Assembly (NCBI RefSeq): GCF_014203045.1
Contig: NZ_JACHIF010000002.1
Coordinates: 62,001-126,000 of the forward strand
DNA length: 64,000 nt
DNA from: Prosthecobacter dejongeii
GTDB lineage: Bacteria; Verrucomicrobiota; Verrucomicrobiia; Verrucomicrobiales; Verrucomicrobiaceae
Direction: 5' to 3'
The notes under the pieces are model-generated. The model saw nothing but the letters and a program-made list of their open reading frames with translations, was not told the DNA's origin and searched no databases. Positions 60,402-64,000 of this stretch are shown one piece after another. The translations under genes and the position numbers were made by a program. Each line of letters opens with the position of its first letter. Positions within the stretch are counted from its first letter, which is position 1.

Positions 60402-62066
60402 TCAGTCTTTAGAATCTATGTTCCCAGATTTACGGATGGCGCGGAGGAGACGCCAACCTAGGTAAACGCTGATCATGTAACCCAGTGCCCCGAAGACCGA
60501 CACCCCCCAAAGAAGAGGCTTGGCATTGCTGCTCCAAAGTTGGGATGAACCGAGGAAGATGGCGGCGGTGAGCACACCCAGAACGAGACGGTTGATGATG
60601 GGATCTAGATGCCGATGATCGAGATGGACCGTGAGGGTGCCGTCCCGGAAACGTGCCAAGAGATCTGTGAGATCCCGGGGCAGAGCACTGAGCAAGCGAT
60701 CCCAGTCACGATAAGTGCGGCGGGCGCGCCTAACCAGACGTGTGGGGGAGAGACGGCGCAGGATCATGCGCTGGCAAAAGGGCTGCATCAGCTCTGCGAG
60801 GCTGACTTCCGGGCTGAAGCGGCGGCTGGTGCCTTCGAGGACGATCAAAGTCTTTAGCAGGACCGCCAACGGTGGCGGTAGGGTGATGTGGTAACGGCGG
60901 ATGATTTCGATCAATGATGTCAATGCGTGCCCGACATTGATGTCGCTAAGGGGATGGCCCACGAAGTCGGCCATGAATTCATCCAGGTCACCGCGCAGAC
61001 GCTCGCGATTAAAGTCGGGCGGTACCGACCCTAGACGCAGCACTTGTTCGGTCACCTGACTGGAATCGTTTTCAACGATGGCGAGGAGGAGGCTCTCCAC
61101 TTCATCTCGGAGTTCGTCATCAATGCGGCCCACCTGACCACAATCAATGACCCCAACCACACAACCGGGTAGGAGCATGAGATTTCCGGGATGAGGGTCG
61201 GCATGGTAAAATCCGTCGCGAAACACCATCTCGAGGTACATATTGGCCCCGCGTCGAGCGAACTCGGCTAGGTTTTCACCTGAACGGCGCAAAGCTTCAA
61301 TGTCCGTGCCTGGGACGCCTTGCAGGTGCTCCATAGTGATGATCTGGCTGGAGCAAAGATCTGCATAGACTGCTGGGATGCGGACGTTGGCTTCATCGGC
61401 AAAGTTGCGCGTGAATTCCTCGATGTTCCGCTTTTCATAAGTGAAGTCCATCTCACGCAGCAGGGCTTTGCGAAACTGCCGCACGATGGCCACGGGCTGA
61501 TAAGGACGCAGGGCAGGTGAGTGTTTTTCGAGCAGTTCGGCCATGGCCTGGACGATCTCTAAGTCGGTGGTGCTTTTCGCCTCAATGCCGCTGCGGCGGA
61601 TTTTTACAACGACATGCTCACCCGTGTGAAGCCGGGCTTTGTAAACTTGCGCGATGGAGGCAGCCGCCAGAGGAATGTCTGCAAATTCAGCAAACAATTC
61701 TTCAGCAGGTTGGCCGAGATCCTCCAAAAGGATAGCATGGGCGGATTCGACGGGTTCGGCAGGGACATTGGACTGAAGCTCAGCCAGCTCATTTGCCATC
61801 TCTGCGCCCACGAGGTCGGGACGGGTGCTGAGCATCTGCCCGAGCTTGATAAAGGTGGTGCCCAGTTCCGTCATGGCCATGCGCACGCGTGCTGGGGTGG
61901 TGAGATCCGACAGAACTTGGCCGTCGGCACTGCGCAGTCGGTTGTTCAGCCACGGGTAGTCAAAGCCGCCAAAGAGATCTGCCAAACCGTATTTGCCGAG
62001 GACAGCAGCGATTTCGCCGAGCCTTTTTGCATGGCGTTCCAGTCGGGCCAGGGGTTCGATCTTCAT
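60402..62066 (-). CDS. ABC1/UbiB/ADCK-family atypical kinase
   Basis: A 554-residue protein with the family motifs in order: the KxGQ motif TFIKLGQMLSTRPDLV, the Ala-rich loop AAASIAQVYKARL, HVVVKIRRSGIE (Lys of the active site), EMDFTYEKRN, GFYHADPHPGNLML and GVIDCGQVGRI (metal-binding Asp). Two C-terminal transmembrane helices (RLVLGVLTAAIFLGSSQLW and GYMISVYLGWRLL) anchor it. UbiB supports isoprenoid quinone synthesis; here this is inferred. It is downstream of btaA on the same strand, but 22 bases after its stop lies the btaA open frame, so the order is ubiB-type then btaA. Confidence 0.9.
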   Translation of the reverse strand: MKIEPLARLERHAKRLGEIAAVLGKYGLADLFGGFDYPWLNNRLRSADGQVLSDLTTPARVRMAMTELGTTFIKLGQMLSTRPDLVGAEMANELAELQSNVPAEPVESAHAILLEDLGQPAEELFAEFADIPLAAASIAQVYKARLHTGEHVVVKIRRSGIEAKSTTDLEIVQAMAELLEKHSPALRPYQPVAIVRQFRKALLREMDFTYEKRNIEEFTRNFADEANVRIPAVYADLCSSQIITMEHLQGVPGTDIEALRRSGENLAEFARRGANMYLEMVFRDGFYHADPHPGNLMLLPGCVVGVIDCGQVGRIDDELRDEVESLLLAIVENDSSQVTEQVLRLGSVPPDFNRERLRGDLDEFMADFVGHPLSDINVGHALTSLIEIIRRYHITLPPPLAVLLKTLIVLEGTSRRFSPEVSLAELMQPFCQRMILRRLSPTRLVRRARRTYRDWDRLLSALPRDLTDLLARFRDGTLTVHLDHRHLDPIINRLVLGVLTAAIFLGSSQLWSSNAKPLLWGVSVFGALGYMISVYLGWRLLRAIRKSGNIDSKD

Positions 62067-62122
62067 GGGGAGTAATGTAGCGAGCGGCGGCCACTGCCAA
62101 GAGCATTCCTTGTCAGGAAATT

Positions 62123-62127
62123 AGGAG
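62123..62127 (+). promoter_or_regulatory. Shine-Dalgarno supporting a GTG start
   Basis: AGGAG lies 5 bases before the GTG at 62133. The next in-frame ATG (62160) has no such site, so I use the GTG start for the VF530-type gene. Confidence 0.6.
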
Positions 62128-62132
62128 CCACA

Positions 62133-62579
62133 GTGAAAGGTCGTGGACAGCGCGCGCAAATGATCCACCTGTCTGGAATGCACGCGGCTGGCCCCAAAAA
62201 TCCCCTTCACGGAATCACCCTCGAAAAAATGGTGACGGATCTCCAGGCCTACTATGGCTGGGACATGCTGGGGCGAATGATTAAGATCAATAGTTTCAAC
62301 TGGCAGCCGAGCATCAAATCCAGTTTGACCTTCCTCCGGAAGACACCCTGGGCCAGACAAAAGGTGGAGGAACTTTATGTGGACACATTGCCTGACCTGA
62401 AAGCCGCCGCAGAGGGCAGAGCTGTAGCCCCGTCTCAATGGCGGGATGAGGAAGTGCCTGAGGAAACCGCGCCTGTGACCGAAACCAAGGTGGAAGTGAG
62501 TGCGCGGGAAGCTGCGGCTGAGGCGGGTGGAGAAAATGTGACCACGCCCGTTGCCAAGGATGCCCCCCCTCAGGCCTAG
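62133..62579 (+). CDS. VF530-type DNA-binding protein
   Basis: The core, residues about 20-80, is the VF530/DUF2132 domain: [40 protein letters not shown] and [20 protein letters not shown]. The Vibrio fischeri VF530 structure represents a double-stranded DNA-binding fold; the cellular role is unknown. An acidic, Ala-rich tail of 65 residues follows. It is 66 bases from the divergent kinase gene. Confidence 0.85.
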   Translation: MKGRGQRAQMIHLSGMHAAGPKNPLHGITLEKMVTDLQAYYGWDMLGRMIKINSFNWQPSIKSSLTFLRKTPWARQKVEELYVDTLPDLKAAAEGRAVAPSQWRDEEVPEETAPVTETKVEVSAREAAAEAGGENVTTPVAKDAPPQA

Positions 62580-62580
62580 C

Positions 62581-62626
62581 AGCCTGCGCCAGACTCCTGG
62601 AATGCAGGGCTCACCCTGGCGCGGCT
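62581..62626. terminator. Possible bidirectional hairpin between convergent genes
   Basis: AGCCTGCGCCAG (62581-62592) pairs with CTGGCGCGGCT (62616-62626) with one bulge, in the 56-base gap between the VF530-type gene and folD. There is no T-run, so function is uncertain. Confidence 0.3.
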
Positions 62627-62635
62627 ACAAAGGGC

Positions 62636-63508
62636 CTACGATTGCTTGCAGGCCTTGATGGTGTTCGCCATCAGCATGGCGATGGTCATGGGGCCGACAC
62701 CGCCAGGGACGGGGGTGATGGCTTTGCACTTGGGAGCGACTTCCTCAAAGGCGACGTCTCCGACGAGCTTGTAGCCTTTCTCCGTGCCGGGGGCTTCGAC
62801 ACGATTGATGCCGACATCAATGACGACAGCGCCTTCACGTACATGTTCGGCCTTGAGAAATTCGGGACGGCCAATAGCAGCGATGATGATGTCTGCCTTC
62901 TGGGTAATAAAAGCGAGGTCTTGGGTGCGGGAGTGGGCGACCGTGACGGTGGCGTCGCCGCCGGGGCCTTTGGCCATCAGCAGCAGGGCCATGGGCTTGC
63001 CCACGATCATGCTGCGGCCTAGGACGACGGCGTTGGCACCTTTGGTTTCGATGCCGGCATCCATAAGCAGGCGCTGGCAGCCTAGGGGCGTGCAGGGGAC
63101 AAAGCCGGTGGGATCCTCCAGGGCCAGCTTAGCCACGTTCACGGGGTGGAATCCGTCCACATCCTTGGCCGGGTCAATGGCGCGCACGATGGCGGCTTCA
63201 TCAATGTGCGGCGGCGGAGGGCTCTGAACGAGGATGCCGTGGATTGCGGGGTCGTTGTTCAGCGCGTGAACATGGGCCAGCACTTCCTCTTGAGTCGTAC
63301 TGGCGGGCAGTTCCAACTTCACCGAATGCAGGCCGAGATCGCGGCACTTTTTGTCTTTGGACCGAACGTAGGCGCGGGAGGCGGGATCGTCGCCGATAAG
63401 CACCACGGCGAGGCCGGGTTTCTTGCCCACCGCCGCGAGGGCGGCGATGTCACGACGGCATTCTTCGAGGACTTTTTCAGCGACGGCGGCTCCAGAGATC
63501 AGTTGCAT
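62636..63508 (-). CDS. folD: Bifunctional methylenetetrahydrofolate dehydrogenase/cyclohydrolase
   Basis: A cytoplasmic one-carbon enzyme of 290 aa. Motifs: [21 protein letters not shown] (catalytic Lys and Tyr region), [49 protein letters not shown] (NADP-binding) and [18 protein letters not shown]. Its usual neighbours are variable. The start ATG at 63508 is well defined. It is divergent from the next gene. Confidence 0.96.
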   Translation of the reverse strand: MQLISGAAVAEKVLEECRRDIAALAAVGKKPGLAVVLIGDDPASRAYVRSKDKKCRDLGLHSVKLELPASTTQEEVLAHVHALNNDPAIHGILVQSPPPPHIDEAAIVRAIDPAKDVDGFHPVNVAKLALEDPTGFVPCTPLGCQRLLMDAGIETKGANAVVLGRSMIVGKPMALLLMAKGPGGDATVTVAHSRTQDLAFITQKADIIIAAIGRPEFLKAEHVREGAVVIDVGINRVEAPGTEKGYKLVGDVAFEEVAPKCKAITPVPGGVGPMTIAMLMANTIKACKQS

Positions 63509-63636
63509 CTCTTTTGGTGAATCAGGCCGGGGGCGGAGTCAACGACGATCCCAGCCGGGAGGGAGCGGAATTCATCATTGACGTACAGCATGTTTTTTGT
63601 CCAAACCAACTGCTGATCTGCCTTATATGGACCAGT

Positions 63637-64000
63637 ATGACTACCCGCCGATCCTTCCTTTCTGCCGTGACCGCTGCTCTGGGCGGCTCTCTTTTCGCTG
63701 CCAATGGTCAGCCTAAGAAAGTGCTGCTGATGTCCGCCTGGGACACGGTGAATATAGGAGACATCGGCCATACTCCAGGGACTCTGCACATCCTGGAGCA
63801 GCACTTACCAGAGGTGAAGGTGGTGGTCTGGGCCATGAAATTGGATGAACGTGTGCTGGCTATGCTGAAGCGCCGTTTTCCAAAAGCGGAATTTCTCCAG
63901 GGAAATCTCACCGGTAAAAAGCCGAATGACGAAGCTCTTCGCGCGGCCATCGCGAGCTGTGACGTTTTTATCCGCAATTCCGGCATGGGGCAAGATACAA
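63637..64000 (+). CDS. N-terminal part of a polysaccharide pyruvyl transferase-like protein with Tat signal (partial)
   Basis: The frame from ATG 63637 stays open to the window edge (121 codons). TTRRSFLSAVTAALGGSLFAANG is a twin-arginine signal, so the protein is exported. The following part (VLLMSAWDTVNIGDIGHTPG, VVVWAMKLDE, CDVFIRNSGMG) has the pattern of polysaccharide pyruvyl transferase family proteins: GD-N-GD at the start, and a later NSG. Export by Tat is unusual for that family, but exported homologues are common in this phylum. The rest lies outside. Confidence 0.7.
   Translation, partial: MTTRRSFLSAVTAALGGSLFAANGQPKKVLLMSAWDTVNIGDIGHTPGTLHILEQHLPEVKVVVWAMKLDERVLAMLKRRFPKAEFLQGNLTGKKPNDEALRAAIASCDVFIRNSGMGQDT

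Noticed and set aside
1..64000. CRISPR array, prophage or insertion sequence
   Set aside because: No regularly spaced direct repeats, no transposase, integrase or phage structural genes were found.

Overview
The window looks like a chromosomal segment of a free-living Verrucomicrobium/Prosthecobacter-type bacterium (phylum Verrucomicrobiota). This is inferred from several features seen together: a PEP-CTERM protein with autotransporter-type beta-strand repeats, a type IV pilus-like cluster whose minor proteins resemble the 'Verru_Chthon cassette' families, Tat-exported TIM-barrel and DUF1080 proteins, a DUF5069 protein and an H+-pyrophosphatase. I saw no phage, transposase, integrase, CRISPR array or rRNA. 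One tRNA (Thr-CGU) is present.

Layout. 1-5 kb: end of a class A penicillin-binding protein, GDP-mannose dehydrogenase, CorA-like protein, photolyase-related protein and an SDR oxidoreductase. 5.2-6.9 kb: rpoA-rplQ with a clear terminator. 7-11.2 kb: a metallopeptidase divergent from a five-gene Mla lipid-transport operon (mlaE-F-D-C-A, each gene overlapping the next). 11.3-20.4 kb: the large repeat/PEP-CTERM protein, an unknown 799-residue protein divergent from an MscS-like channel, a periplasmic cyclophilin and a low-complexity lipoprotein. 20.4-32.5 kb: a secretin divergent from a ten-gene pilus/secretion operon (prepilin-adhesin fusion, PilT-like ATPase, PilM/N/O/P-like proteins, prepilin-like proteins, PilC). 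32.6-37.3 kb: PA0069-type radical SAM protein, DUF1080 protein, DUF5069 protein and hppA.

37.4-45.7 kb: tRNA-Thr, a membrane protein starting right after it, a PHP phosphatase with a 200-residue histone-H1-like extension, phosphofructokinase, dnaG, an MFS transporter and a membrane di-iron hydroxylase. 45.7-54 kb: a lipoprotein, a SYLF protein, a hydroxypyruvate-isomerase-like protein followed by three small unknown genes, an MFS transporter, aroE and glpX. Two repeat structures made of inverted palindromic units flank aroE. 54-64 kb: a Fic protein overlapping an orphan sugar-type ABC ATPase, small secreted proteins, a thioredoxin/MsrA-like fusion lipoprotein, btaA-btaB for betaine lipid synthesis, an ABC1/UbiB kinase, a VF530-type DNA-binding protein, folD, and the start of a polysaccharide pyruvyl transferase-like gene that runs off the window.

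A theme is the cell envelope: Mla lipid trafficking, betaine lipid synthesis, pilus/secretin machinery, PEP-CTERM surface protein and several lipoproteins. The most novel-looking items are the pilus cluster with a single retraction-type ATPase and a pilin-adhesin fusion, the H1-tailed PHP enzyme, the btaAB pair, and the palindromic repeat family with a conserved frame and variable core. All family assignments come from reading motifs by eye; no database search was run.
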